The notes: generated by a model not told the origin, from the letters alone. DNA of 64,000 nucleotides from Chitinophaga pinensis (GCA_945877575.1 CAMDUE010000001.1:248001-312000); one strand, 5' to 3'; shown: positions 1 through 9,187, counted from the stretch's first letter. Made by a program: numbers and translations.

Positions 1-1038
1 ATTCTTTTCTTGGGATGTTAAATCGGCATACGCTCTGTGAATGGGGAACTCAACTTTTACAGCAGCTTTGATGAAATGCTCTTTCCACTCTCCCATGATT
101 TCGCCTCTCCAAGGGGCGACACATCCTTCGTAAACACTGATTGAATTATCTGGAATAACTAAATCTTCATCGATACCTAAAACAGATCCAAATCCTTCGC
201 ATTTTTTACACGCCCCATATGGATTATTAAAACTCAGAAAGTCTTTGGATGGAATTTCAAAAGTGATTCCGTCAAGTTCAAACCTATTGTTGAAGTCAAA
301 CTGTTCTTGTGATTTATGATTTATAATAACACAGTCACCGTTAGATTCCCAAAAAGCGGTTTCAATAGAATCATACAATCTGGATGAAAAGTCATCAGAT
401 TCTTTATCAATTTTAATTCTATCAATTACAATGAAGGATTGATTTAAATCGATTCCTGTATTGTTTTCTATAAGGTCGTCAACTTTGAATATTTCGTGAT
501 TGGAGTATATTCTCGAAAATCCCTTTTTCTGAATAATTGATAATAATTCAGGTTCTTCATCCATAATTGGCGATAGAACTAGAATGAGTTCTCCTTCATT
601 CAATGTATTACAGAAATTAAATACATCTTGGGGTGTATCTCTCTTTACTTCTCGACCAGAAATGGGAGATATGGTTTTTCCAACTCTAGAATACAACAGT
701 TTTAGATAATCATAAATTTCTGTTGAAGTAGCCACGGTGCTTCTAGGGTTGTGAGTATTCACTTTTTGCTCAATAGCAATTGCAGGACATAATCCTTCAA
801 TGAAATCGACTGCAGGCTTCTTCATTCGACCCATGAACTGACGAGCGTAAGCACTCAGGGATTCCACATATCGTCTTTGTCCTTCGGCAAAGAGCGTATC
901 AAAAACGAGGCTAGATTTACCTGAGCCTGAAACCCCGGTAACTACAGTGAATGAATTTTGTTGGAATTCAACGTCAATGCCTTGAAGGTTGTGTTGACGT
1001 GCGTTTTTTATGGAAATTTTTGTTGTGTCAATACTCAT
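1..1038 (-). CDS. uvrA: UvrABC excision nuclease subunit UvrA, N-terminal part (cut by window edge)
   Basis: The first 346 residues of UvrA, the damage-recognition ATPase of nucleotide excision repair, are present; the frame stays open to base 1. Walker A GVSGSGKSS is at residues 35-43, followed by the typical UvrA stretch RRYVESLSAYARQFMGRM and, later, FNNPYGACKKCEGFG. The ATG at 1038 overlaps the TGA of the upstream lipoprotein gene by four bases (ATGA), so translation is probably coupled. The first zinc module normally has two CxxC pairs. Only the second (CKKC) is seen; the position of the first reads FELDGITFE without cysteine. I recall similar sequences in flavobacterial UvrA but cannot verify this here. 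Identity is certain; the C-terminal half lies outside the window. Confidence 0.97.
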   Translation of the reverse strand, partial: MSIDTTKISIKNARQHNLQGIDVEFQQNSFTVVTGVSGSGKSSLVFDTLFAEGQRRYVESLSAYARQFMGRMKKPAVDFIEGLCPAIAIEQKVNTHNPRSTVATSTEIYDYLKLLYSRVGKTISPISGREVKRDTPQDVFNFCNTLNEGELILVLSPIMDEEPELLSIIQKKGFSRIYSNHEIFKVDDLIENNTGIDLNQSFIVIDRIKIDKESDDFSSRLYDSIETAFWESNGDCVIINHKSQEQFDFNNRFELDGITFEIPSKDFLSFNNPYGACKKCEGFGSVLGIDEDLVIPDNSISVYEGCVAPWRGEIMGEWKEHFIKAAVKVEFPIHRAYADLTSQEKN

Positions 1039-1910
1039 CGAATAGTATCCTTTGTAATAGAAGCTCCTGCACATATTCCAATTCCACCTTGCATATTCGT
1101 AAATATTGGAGATGGATCGGAAAATGGTCCACCTTGTGTTTGATAATCACCCACTGATTTCATGTACTTAAAATAGTCTGGACTTAAACTTTTAACCACG
1201 ACTAAAAATTTATAGGGAAATCCCGATGAATATCCGTAGGGCGTTGAAAATTTCAATAATTTAGTTTGGCCATTAAATTCAACATCCTGTAAGATAAGAG
1301 CTCCATCTGAATTTGTAACTGGGTTCTCAGCGATTTCAGGATTTTCAGGAAAAACGGGCATAAGGATCCATTCGTTGAGTAATGCTTGGTACCTAAAAAT
1401 ACCTATTTCATAAAAATTCAGTTCATTTCCAGGGTCATTGATATTGAAACTTATGGTACCAGTGTAAAATCCGAGGGAATCTTTATTTGTTGAGTCTTTC
1501 CATATTGCTTTACCTGCAACAAAAGAACGAGGAATTTCAAATTGGCCATAAACCATTGGGAAATCACTGAGTTCAACAGACAATGAATATTTGTTACCTA
1601 ACTTAGGTTTATAATTGGTATTATAAGACCCACCATTTAAAAAGGAATAATTGAGTATTTCTTCTTTTGAAGTTGATTGGTCTAGAATTTTGACAATGGC
1701 ATTTTCAATGGGATCAGCCCCAACAGTATCGTTGATTGCCAATGATTTTGCCACTTTCACTTGAATCACATTATCATTATCTGCAAAGGCATAGACAACC
1801 AATCGCTTTTTAAATTCTACCCCATCAGTTGGCAGATTTTTATCGCACGATACAAAGGTAAATAATGCGAAAATCAAATAAAACGCTGGTAAATTATTCA
1901 AGTATTTCAT
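1035..1910 (-). CDS. DUF4249-type outer-membrane lipoprotein
   Basis: A 291-residue protein with a lipoprotein signal (lipobox FVSC, lipidated Cys22) and the layout of the Bacteroidota DUF4249 family: an N-terminal stretch like VVYAFADNDNVIQVKVAKS followed by a beta-rich body. Such proteins are usually encoded next to TonB receptors and are thought to act at the cell surface with them, rather like a small SusD analogue; this role is inferred from context. The start overlaps the stop of the receptor gene by one base (TAATG) and its stop overlaps the uvrA start by four, so the three genes form one chain. The substrate is unknown. Confidence 0.8.
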   Translation of the reverse strand: MKYLNNLPAFYLIFALFTFVSCDKNLPTDGVEFKKRLVVYAFADNDNVIQVKVAKSLAINDTVGADPIENAIVKILDQSTSKEEILNYSFLNGGSYNTNYKPKLGNKYSLSVELSDFPMVYGQFEIPRSFVAGKAIWKDSTNKDSLGFYTGTISFNINDPGNELNFYEIGIFRYQALLNEWILMPVFPENPEIAENPVTNSDGALILQDVEFNGQTKLLKFSTPYGYSSGFPYKFLVVVKSLSPDYFKYMKSVGDYQTQGGPFSDPSPIFTNMQGGIGICAGASITKDTIR

Positions 1911-4252
1911 TAAAATTCAATTCTATAAAAGGCCGATGGCATAAATGGAAAATAACCCGTTCCTATTAGTTTAATTTCGCCGGGCACTGTATTTGTATCT
2001 TGGAATCTCGCCACCATGACATTATTCTTTCCGAGTACATTATAAATATTCACACCGTAAAATTCTCTGTAGTCAAACCTATTCGATGAGTTAATTTCCT
2101 TGGTAAATCCCACGTCTAATCTCTGATAATCGGGTAATCTGTAATTATTTTTATAGCTATAGTCATAAACTAGCTTTCCATCAGGAGTAAAGAATTTAGC
2201 AGTCGGAACAGTTACTGGATTTCCAGACATATAAACAAAATTGCAATGGAAACTTAACTCTTCTGTTTGTTGATAAACCAATTGAACAGCAACTTTGTGG
2301 GTTCTGTCCCATCTAAAATAGAATTCATCACCATAGTTCAAATCTTCAAAAAGACGAGTAGTTGAGCTTAATGTGTATGACACAATAGAATTCAACATTC
2401 CAGATCTTTTAGTAAGAAGAAATTCCAATCCTTGAGAGTTTCCGGTACCTTGAATCACACTTTTCTCCCAATAGGCTAATGACAATTTTTCATCTCTAGA
2501 CGGAAGAACATCGGTAATACCCGATAAATATTTATAATAACCCTCAATGGAGAGTTCCCAACCTTCTTTCAATGGCTGTATAAAGGCTGCAGAAACCTGG
2601 ATAGTTTGTTGTGGCTTTAACATACCTGTTGTAGGAAACCAAACATCTTGAGGTAGAATTCCTGTAACATTGGATAACTGATGAATGCCTTGGTTGTTCA
2701 TTCCAAATCCCAATTGAATTCTTTTTTTACCTTCTAACATTTGATTGATGGTCAAACGGGGTTCGAAACGTAGAAATGTTTTTTCAGCCGAAATATAAGT
2801 CCAAATCCTACCGCCTAAATTTAAGCTTAAATAAGGATTGGGGTGAAACTCCAACTCGGCATAATTAGAGAATTCCGAAACCAAGTTGGTATTCCATGTT
2901 CCGTATACAGTATCAGTTTGAACCGTGTTATTGGTTTTAAGGAATACATCTACTTCACCGGGTTTCATATGATGGGTTACCCAATGAGTACCATATTTAA
3001 GGCTTGATTTTGGTCCAATCAAATAATCAAAATCAACATTCAAAGAAATATCTGTAATGGCATTTCTCATATGCTCAAATCCTTCATTCGTTTCAACTCC
3101 ATTGTTTGAAGTGAATCTTGAATTTGCATCGAGCATGTTTTTATAAGAATATCTAGAAAGACCCAATTGAGCATGCATAAAATGGTCTTTAGAAAGTTTT
3201 TGGGATAATGAAAAGCCAGATAATGTATTCTGCCAAGTCCAAGTCCAACCAAATTCAATGTCTGCTGACCTTCCTAAAGAATCTGTTACAACATCTCCAA
3301 ATTTCAATCCATATTTATCTCTTCCGTTATAGGCCCAAAAGCTCCAGTGTCTGTCTCTTGATTCTTTAAAATCTAACTTGAAGTTAAAATCGTGAACATT
3401 TCCTATCAGTGAATTTGAAGCATCGGGAGCAAGCGATTGAATCAATAAATCTAGGTAACTACGTCTATATGCTAAAGATGTTGTCCATTTTCCAGCTTTA
3501 TCTAAAGGTCCATCAACAGCAAAGTTCATGGTAGCTAAATCTACATTGACGTTTCCCTTCCATGACTCTGCATTTCCACCAGTTGTTATAACATCTAATA
3601 CCCCTCCCCCGGCTCTATTGCCAAATCTGGCAGGTGCAATACCCCTATATAATTCGGTGCTTTTCAAGATTTCCGGGTTATAATTGCTCAAAAGTCCCCA
3701 AATGTGTCCGTTTCCATACACCGGTAAACCATTCATTAACATGAGATTTTGATCAGCATTACTGCCTCGAACAAATGATGAAGATAATCCTTCAAAGCCA
3801 CCGCTCACTCCAGGCAAAAATTGGAGCAATTTGATAGGATCACTGATACTAAGAATGGTTTTGTATTGAAGGATTTGTCGTTTTAAGAGTTTATAATGCG
3901 AAATATCACTGGTATGTAGATTTACAATTTGATTGGTACTGTCTTGTTCGTCAAAATAGACAGGCTCAAGAAAGATATTTTTTTCAGATTCACCGTAAAC
4001 ATCAATTTCAATGATCATTGGACGATATCCAGGAGCAGCAATGATGAATCTTTGATCGCCATTTCCGGATCTAATCTGAAAAAACCCTGATAAATTCGAT
4101 TTTGAATATTGATTATTTCCGCTGTTGACAATCACAGCGTTAGGAATCGTTTCTAAAGAGCGTTGATCGAACACCCAACCCTTGACAGCACTAGTTTGCG
4201 AAAAGCACAAATTAGAAATAAGAAGGGCGGCAATCAAACCTACTATTTTCAT
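1910..4252 (-). CDS. TonB-dependent outer-membrane receptor with carboxypeptidase-like N-terminal domain
   Basis: A 780-residue receptor. A signal peptide (MKIVGLIAALLISNLCFSQ) is followed by a CarboxypepD-regulatory-like beta-sandwich (about residues 20-100), a plug domain (about 115-235, with LPGVSGGFEGLSSSFVRG and GGGVLDVITTGG) and a 22-strand-type barrel ending in FYRIEF, the terminal aromatic usual for outer-membrane proteins. It would import a nutrient using TonB energy. It is first in a chain with a DUF4249 lipoprotein, a pairing common in Bacteroidota, and with uvrA, which is not a usual partner. A TATATTTG promoter element lies four bases before the ATG. The substrate cannot be read from the sequence. 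Confidence 0.9.
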   Translation of the reverse strand: MKIVGLIAALLISNLCFSQTSAVKGWVFDQRSLETIPNAVIVNSGNNQYSKSNLSGFFQIRSGNGDQRFIIAAPGYRPMIIEIDVYGESEKNIFLEPVYFDEQDSTNQIVNLHTSDISHYKLLKRQILQYKTILSISDPIKLLQFLPGVSGGFEGLSSSFVRGSNADQNLMLMNGLPVYGNGHIWGLLSNYNPEILKSTELYRGIAPARFGNRAGGGVLDVITTGGNAESWKGNVNVDLATMNFAVDGPLDKAGKWTTSLAYRRSYLDLLIQSLAPDASNSLIGNVHDFNFKLDFKESRDRHWSFWAYNGRDKYGLKFGDVVTDSLGRSADIEFGWTWTWQNTLSGFSLSQKLSKDHFMHAQLGLSRYSYKNMLDANSRFTSNNGVETNEGFEHMRNAITDISLNVDFDYLIGPKSSLKYGTHWVTHHMKPGEVDVFLKTNNTVQTDTVYGTWNTNLVSEFSNYAELEFHPNPYLSLNLGGRIWTYISAEKTFLRFEPRLTINQMLEGKKRIQLGFGMNNQGIHQLSNVTGILPQDVWFPTTGMLKPQQTIQVSAAFIQPLKEGWELSIEGYYKYLSGITDVLPSRDEKLSLAYWEKSVIQGTGNSQGLEFLLTKRSGMLNSIVSYTLSSTTRLFEDLNYGDEFYFRWDRTHKVAVQLVYQQTEELSFHCNFVYMSGNPVTVPTAKFFTPDGKLVYDYSYKNNYRLPDYQRLDVGFTKEINSSNRFDYREFYGVNIYNVLGKNNVMVARFQDTNTVPGEIKLIGTGYFPFMPSAFYRIEF

Positions 4253-4256
4253 TGTT

Positions 4257-4264
4257 CAAATATA
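4257..4264 (-). promoter_or_regulatory. -7 promoter element (TATATTTG) of the TonB receptor operon
   Basis: This is an exact match to the Bacteroidota -7 consensus TAnnTTTG. It ends four bases before the ATG at 4252, so the transcript would have almost no 5' leader. No clear TTTG was found at the -33 position. Confidence 0.5.
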
Positions 4265-4289
4265 ATTGCTAACGAATGATTTAGCGTTC

Positions 4290-4655
4290 TTAAAATTGGT
4301 TTTTTTCGACGAAAACCTCGTGGCTTTGAGCATCTAAACCTGATTCTAGAATATGCATTTTTTTAATTGAAACCGAGATGCATTGTAAATTTAAGTAGCC
4401 GTAAAGTGATGAAAGTTGTTCAATCAATTTTTCGCAGAAGGTTTCTAGAAGTTTAAAGGATGTTTGTGATAAATGCTTTATAGTCTCCCCTATCTTTTGA
4501 TAATCAATAGTTCTATTGAGGTCATCATCAATGTTTTGTGATTCATACTTCACTTTTACAGTTATAAAGACATCGGTTTTCAGGGATATTTCTTCGGGAT
4601 AATAACCAACAGGAATTCTAACTCGAAGGTCATTTACACTCACAAGGATTAACAT
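4290..4655 (-). CDS. folB: dihydroneopterin aldolase
   Basis: A 121-residue protein matching the FolB family in length and pattern. It has an N-terminal strand with GYYPEE (conserved glutamate), the RTIDYQKI motif (tyrosine near residue 51), the helix LLETFCEKLIEQL, and the terminal VSIKKMHI carrying the conserved lysine. FolB converts dihydroneopterin to 6-hydroxymethyl-dihydropterin and glycolaldehyde in cytoplasmic folate synthesis. The sequence is fairly divergent. It is transcribed divergently from the acyl-CoA dehydrogenase gene across 63 bases, and no other folate gene is near. Confidence 0.82.
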   Translation of the reverse strand: MLILVSVNDLRVRIPVGYYPEEISLKTDVFITVKVKYESQNIDDDLNRTIDYQKIGETIKHLSQTSFKLLETFCEKLIEQLSSLYGYLNLQCISVSIKKMHILESGLDAQSHEVFVEKNQF

Positions 4656-4696
4656 ATTGTTTATTTAAAATTAGACTTAGTGCGTTTATAGAATCT

Positions 4697-4704
4697 TACT
4701 TTTG
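4697..4704 (+). promoter_or_regulatory. -7 promoter element (TACTTTTG) of the glutaryl-CoA dehydrogenase gene
   Basis: An exact TAnnTTTG match, 14 bases upstream of the ATG at 4719, in the 63-base divergent gap with folB. Confidence 0.5.
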
Positions 4705-4718
4705 CGTAGATTGCAATT

Positions 4719-5936
4719 ATGAGCATTTCAAATTTAGATGAACTTTACGAATCAAACAGAGGAAAAGACAAATTTATCGCTCCTGATTTTTACGGGGTTG
4801 ATGATTTGCTCTCTGAAGAACAAAAGTTGATAAGAGATTCTGTTAGAGATTGGGTCAAGAAAAATGTGTCTCCAATTATAGAGCATTATGCTCAATTGTC
4901 AGAATTTCCTCAGTTTTTGGTTAAAGGTTTGGGCGAAATTGGTGCCTTCGGGCCACAACTTCCAACGGAATATGGTTGTGGTGGCATGGATTACACTACT
5001 TATGGTCTAATTATGCAAGAATTAGAGCGCTGTGACAGCGGTATTCGCAGCACCGCATCAGTACAAGGCTCGTTGGTCATGTATCCCATCCATAAATTTG
5101 GCTCAGAGGAGCAAAAGAGAAAATACTTGCCCAAATTAGCTTCGGGTGAATGGTTGGGTAGTTTTGGACTTACTGAACCTGATCATGGTTCGAATCCGGC
5201 AGGAATGACAACATCATTTGTGGAGGATGGCGACCATGTAATTTTAAATGGTGCAAAAATGTGGATCAGCAATTCTCCTTTTTGTGATGTAGCTGTAGTT
5301 TGGGCTAAGAATCCAGAAGGAAAAGTACAGGGATTGATAGTTGAAAGAGGAATGGAAGGATTTACAACCCCTACTACTCATAACAAATGGAGTTTGCGCG
5401 CCAGCGCTACCGGTGAATTGGTTTTTGACCATGTAAGAGTTCCTAAAACAAATATTTTACCTGGTGTTATTGGACTTAAAGGACCTTTAACTTGTTTGAA
5501 TTCTGCACGTTATGGTATAAGCTGGGGTGCCATTGGAGCTGCCATGGATTGTTATGATACTGCAAGAAGATATAGCTTAGAGAGACATCAATTTGGAAAA
5601 CCCATTGGTTCTTTTCAACTTCAGCAAAAGAAGTTGAGTGAAATGCTCACTGAAATTACGAAAGCACAATTAATCACATGGCGTCTTGGTCAATTGATGG
5701 ATCATGGAAAGGCAACTCCCGCTCAAATATCCCTAGCAAAAAGAAATAATGTAGAAATGGCTTTGAATATTGCTCGTGAAAGCAGACAAATGTTGGGAGG
5801 CATGGGTATCACTGGTGAATATCCTATAATGAGGCACATGATGAACCTTGAGTCTGTAATTACCTATGAGGGAACTCATGACATTCATTTATTGATTTTA
5901 GGAATGGAAATCACAGGAATCAACGCATTTGAATAA
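4719..5936 (+). CDS. gcdH: acyl-CoA dehydrogenase, glutaryl-CoA dehydrogenase type
   Basis: A 405-residue flavoprotein with the full acyl-CoA dehydrogenase fold. FAD/substrate motifs include GSFGLTEPDHGSNP, and the catalytic glutamate is Glu384 in YEGTHDIH. The features RCDSGIRSTASVQGSLVMYPI and the tail ILGMEITGINAF are characteristic of glutaryl-CoA dehydrogenase, which oxidises and decarboxylates glutaryl-CoA to crotonyl-CoA in lysine and tryptophan breakdown. It has its own -7 element. The phosphohexomutase gene follows after 42 bases but is not functionally related. The general family is certain; the substrate assignment rests on recalled subfamily motifs. Confidence 0.9.
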   Translation: MSISNLDELYESNRGKDKFIAPDFYGVDDLLSEEQKLIRDSVRDWVKKNVSPIIEHYAQLSEFPQFLVKGLGEIGAFGPQLPTEYGCGGMDYTTYGLIMQELERCDSGIRSTASVQGSLVMYPIHKFGSEEQKRKYLPKLASGEWLGSFGLTEPDHGSNPAGMTTSFVEDGDHVILNGAKMWISNSPFCDVAVVWAKNPEGKVQGLIVERGMEGFTTPTTHNKWSLRASATGELVFDHVRVPKTNILPGVIGLKGPLTCLNSARYGISWGAIGAAMDCYDTARRYSLERHQFGKPIGSFQLQQKKLSEMLTEITKAQLITWRLGQLMDHGKATPAQISLAKRNNVEMALNIARESRQMLGGMGITGEYPIMRHMMNLESVITYEGTHDIHLLILGMEITGINAFE

Positions 5937-5978
5937 ATAATTTAAATAACGATATATAATAATTTGATATTAAAAGAG

Positions 5979-7376
5979 ATGTATAAAATAAAATTTGGAA
6001 CTGACGGCTGGAGAGAAATCATTGCAGACGAGTTTAATACTGCCAATGTAAGAAGAGTAGCCTTTGCAACTGCTGAGTGGCTGAAGACGCAAAATTTACC
6101 CCAAAAAGTGGTTATTGGTCATGATTGTAGATTCGGCGGTGAAATGTTCGCGAAAGAAACGGCAACTGTTATTGCGGCCCACGGAATACAAGTAGTAATG
6201 TCACAGGGATTTGTTTCAACTCCCATGATTTCACTTGCAGCAAACACGCTGAATGCGGGCCTTGGAATAATCATCACGGCATCGCACAATCCGCCTAGCT
6301 ACAATGGTTATAAAATCAAAGCACATTACGGCGGACCAGCAACTCCAGATACTGTTTCTGAGGTTGAAAATTTAATTCCCGATTTGGAAATCATTCAAAG
6401 TCGCAGTTTTGATGAGTTGATTGAAGCTGAATTGATCACATTTGGAGCATTTGAAGATATGTATTTAGAGCATTGTCAGAAAAATTTTGACATGAACGCT
6501 TTAGATTCTATTTCTTCAGGACTGGTTTATGATGCGATGTATGGTGCAGGACAGCGATTGGTGAAAAGATTGCTTCCGAAAGCCACCATTTTGCATGGAG
6601 ATTACAATCCTGGCTTTGAAGGAAGAGCTCCAGAACCCATTCTTAAAAATCTTCCTGAGATTTCTGAAATGATTGCAGCCAATGCACAATACAGCGTAGG
6701 ATTAGCCACTGACGGAGACGCGGATAGGATTGGATTTTTTGATGAAAATGGAAAGTTTGTAGATTCTCATCACTTGATATTGTTGTTGATAGAGTACCTT
6801 ACTGAATTCAAAGGTATCAGCGGAAAAGTGGTTAAAAGCTTTTCTGTAAGTGATAAGGTTCAGAAGCTTTGTGAATTGAAAGGACTTGAATCCATTACAA
6901 CTAAAATTGGCTTTAAATACATTTGTGAGTACATGGTTACTGACGATGTTTTGATAGGTGCTGAAGAAAGCGGTGGAATAGCAATTAAAGGACATATACC
7001 TGAAAGAGACGGTGTTTGGATGGGGTTGGTTCTGATGGAATACATGGCAAAAACGGGTAAATCAGTATCTCAGTTGATTCAAGACGTTTATGCTAAAGTA
7101 GGTTCATTTGCCGTTGAAAGATACGACCTTCATATAAACAATGAATTGAAGCTATCTATCATTGAAAATTGCAAATCAGGAGCTTATGAAAAATTTGGAA
7201 CTTATAATGTTACCAAAATAGAAGATGTTGACGGATTCAAGTTTCACTTAGACAATGGTTCTTGGGTGATGATTCGTCCATCTGGCACTGAACCTGTTTT
7301 ACGTGTATATTCGGAGTCTGATTCATCAGCTGCTGCGTTTGCTATTCTGGATGCTACTAAAGCTGCAATTTTATAA
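5979..7376 (+). CDS. alpha-D-phosphohexomutase (phosphoglucomutase/phosphomannomutase family)
   Basis: A 465-residue enzyme that moves phosphate between C1 and C6 of a hexose phosphate. It starts MYKIKFGTDGW and shows the phosphoserine loop TASHNPPSYNGYK (Ser102), the metal site DGDADRIG (about residue 245), the sugar-binding EESGG and the phosphate-binding RPSGTEPVLRVY near the C-terminus. I chose the ATG at 5979, not an in-frame TTG at 5964, because an AAAGAG stretch lies just before it and the family begins at this point. Three bases separate its stop from the next gene, so it likely shares a transcript with the acyltransferases. Whether glucose, mannose or glucosamine phosphate is preferred cannot be decided. 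Confidence 0.9.
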   Translation: MYKIKFGTDGWREIIADEFNTANVRRVAFATAEWLKTQNLPQKVVIGHDCRFGGEMFAKETATVIAAHGIQVVMSQGFVSTPMISLAANTLNAGLGIIITASHNPPSYNGYKIKAHYGGPATPDTVSEVENLIPDLEIIQSRSFDELIEAELITFGAFEDMYLEHCQKNFDMNALDSISSGLVYDAMYGAGQRLVKRLLPKATILHGDYNPGFEGRAPEPILKNLPEISEMIAANAQYSVGLATDGDADRIGFFDENGKFVDSHHLILLLIEYLTEFKGISGKVVKSFSVSDKVQKLCELKGLESITTKIGFKYICEYMVTDDVLIGAEESGGIAIKGHIPERDGVWMGLVLMEYMAKTGKSVSQLIQDVYAKVGSFAVERYDLHINNELKLSIIENCKSGAYEKFGTYNVTKIEDVDGFKFHLDNGSWVMIRPSGTEPVLRVYSESDSSAAAFAILDATKAAIL

Positions 7377-7379
7377 GCC

Positions 7380-8213
7380 ATGACTGACAAACCGATTCAA
7401 ATCAATATTGACGAAATCATCAGGAGTAAAAATCCTAAACTCTTGAAACAAATACCTCGATTCATTTTGAATTGGTTTAAACGATTTATACATCAAGACT
7501 ACATCAATGAAATTCTTCGAAAAGGTCATGGCACCGAGGGAAAGGAATTTGTTGATGTAGTTTTCAATGAATTAAAAATTAACATCATTTGTCATGGATT
7601 AGAACACATACCCCGCGACGGTGGTTGTGTTTTAGCAGCAAATCACCCTTTGGGTGGAATTGATGGAATGGCCTTGTTAAAAGGTGCATCTGAGGTTCGA
7701 AATGACTTGATTTTTCTTGCCAATGATATTCTGATGAACATCAAACCATTGAGTCCGTATTTTATTGCTGTAAACAAAGTAGGAAAGTCAGACCGCAACA
7801 ACCTGGCTCAGATTACTCAAGCTTATTCATCGGGGAAATGTGTTCTTATTTTTCCTTCGGGATATGTTTCTCGAAAAATAGAGGGTCAAATTACCGATTT
7901 GGATTGGCAAAAAAGCGTGGTGGTGAAATGTAGACAGAATAATCTTCCGTTGGTGCCGGTATTTATTGATGGACGAAACACTGAAAGATTTTATCGCATT
8001 TCAACGATAAGAAAAATCTTTGGCATCAAAGTCAATTTCGAGATGTTTACTTTGCCAGATGAAATGTTTAAAGCAAGAGGGAAAGACATTCATATTTATT
8101 TCGGCAAACCCATTACCCCAGATAAATTAGCTCAAGGAAATCCTTTTGAAATTGCTCAGAAAATTAAAAAAATTGTCTATCTACTCAAAGGGAATTTATT
8201 AACGGAATATTAA
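7380..8213 (+). CDS. glsA: LPLAT-family acyltransferase, probable glycine-lipid O-acyltransferase GlsA
   Basis: A 277-residue lysophospholipid-acyltransferase-like protein. The catalytic motif is NHPLGGIDG (His89 and Asp95), the spacing of the hemolysin-type acyltransferases rather than that of PlsC. A second conserved block is LIFPSGYVSR, and a third is PVFIDGRN. A hydrophobic helix near residues 25-37 suggests membrane association. The next gene encodes an OlsB-like N-acyltransferase. In Bacteroides the pair GlsB/GlsA makes glycine lipids by N-acylating an amino acid with a 3-hydroxy fatty acid and then O-acylating it. The same role here is an inference from family and pairing. It starts three bases after the phosphohexomutase stop. 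Confidence 0.78.
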   Translation: MTDKPIQINIDEIIRSKNPKLLKQIPRFILNWFKRFIHQDYINEILRKGHGTEGKEFVDVVFNELKINIICHGLEHIPRDGGCVLAANHPLGGIDGMALLKGASEVRNDLIFLANDILMNIKPLSPYFIAVNKVGKSDRNNLAQITQAYSSGKCVLIFPSGYVSRKIEGQITDLDWQKSVVVKCRQNNLPLVPVFIDGRNTERFYRISTIRKIFGIKVNFEMFTLPDEMFKARGKDIHIYFGKPITPDKLAQGNPFEIAQKIKKIVYLLKGNLLTEY

Positions 8214-8238
8214 ATCTTTCCCTTATTTTGCACCTTAT

Positions 8239-9174
8239 ATGACACCTATCGTTGACAGGGTAAATAGAGAATTACTTACAAAAGAACTGACTTCGGATAT
8301 TTTTGTTCGCAACACCAATAAAGCCAATAATCAAATTTATATTTTTAATGGCAACTATAAACCTAACCTTTTACGTGAAATTGGAAGACTCAGAGAATGG
8401 TCATTTAGGGAAGCTGGCGGTGGAACCGGTAAAGATTTAGATTTAGATGAATTTGATCTTGGAGGTTATGCTTACAATCAATTGATTGTTTGGAATCCAG
8501 AAGATCAAGAAATTGTTGGGGGATATAGATTTGCATTCTGCAAAGACAACCAAGATGCGGAGGGGAAATATCATTTATCAACTACTGAAATTTTGTTGTT
8601 TTCAGATGATTTGATTTCAAACTATTTTCCGAAGACCATTGAATTAGGTCGAAGTTTTGTGCAACCCAATTACCAACCTTCAAAAGATAGTAAAAAAGGC
8701 ATTTTTTCCTTGGACAATCTTTGGGACGGACTTGGTGCTCTTGTAGTCGATTATCCTGATATGGAATATTTCTTTGGGAAAATCACCATGTACACGAACT
8801 TCAACAAAGAAGCGCGTGATTTAATTTTAACGTTTATGTGGACCTTTTTTCCAGACACAGAAAAACTGGTTAGTCCAGTTAGTCCTTTGATATGGTCATT
8901 TAATGAAGCTTTTTCAAATGAACTTGTAGGACTTGAATACAAACCAGCCTACAATTTACTGAGTCAAAATGTGAGACAGTTGGGTGAACAAGTTCCACCC
9001 TTGTTTAATAGTTACATGAGTTTGAGTCCCACAATGAAAACCTTTGGCACGGCCATTAACGAACATTTTGGCGGTGTTGAAGAAACAGGCATTATGGTTA
9101 AGATTTCAGACATTTACGAAGAGAAGAAGAGTCGACATGTTGAATCTTATCTTTTGACTAAGTCAAGAAACTAG
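8239..9174 (+). CDS. glsB: GNAT-fold acyl-ACP N-acyltransferase, probable glycine-lipid synthase GlsB
   Basis: A 311-residue protein of the OlsB/putative hemolysin group of GNAT N-acyltransferases. Visible family blocks are LREIGRLREWSFREAGGG, DEFDLGGYAYNQLIVW, IVGGYRF, TIELGRSFVQPNYQ and GLGALVVDYPDMEYFFGK. Homologues transfer 3-hydroxyacyl groups from acyl carrier protein to the amino group of ornithine or glycine. With the preceding GlsA-like gene 25 bases upstream it forms the two-step amino-acid-lipid pathway. The head group (glycine, ornithine or serine-glycine) cannot be told from sequence. A weak TATTTTG precedes the ATG, so a second internal promoter is possible. Confidence 0.8.
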   Translation: MTPIVDRVNRELLTKELTSDIFVRNTNKANNQIYIFNGNYKPNLLREIGRLREWSFREAGGGTGKDLDLDEFDLGGYAYNQLIVWNPEDQEIVGGYRFAFCKDNQDAEGKYHLSTTEILLFSDDLISNYFPKTIELGRSFVQPNYQPSKDSKKGIFSLDNLWDGLGALVVDYPDMEYFFGKITMYTNFNKEARDLILTFMWTFFPDTEKLVSPVSPLIWSFNEAFSNELVGLEYKPAYNLLSQNVRQLGEQVPPLFNSYMSLSPTMKTFGTAINEHFGGVEETGIMVKISDIYEEKKSRHVESYLLTKSRN

Positions 9175-9187
9175 AGTCTTCATGAAA

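Noticed and set aside
951-1157. Short plus-strand frames opposite the uvrA start
   Set aside because: They lie antisense to the well supported uvrA and DUF4249 genes, show no motif or promoter, and are shadows of coding sequence.
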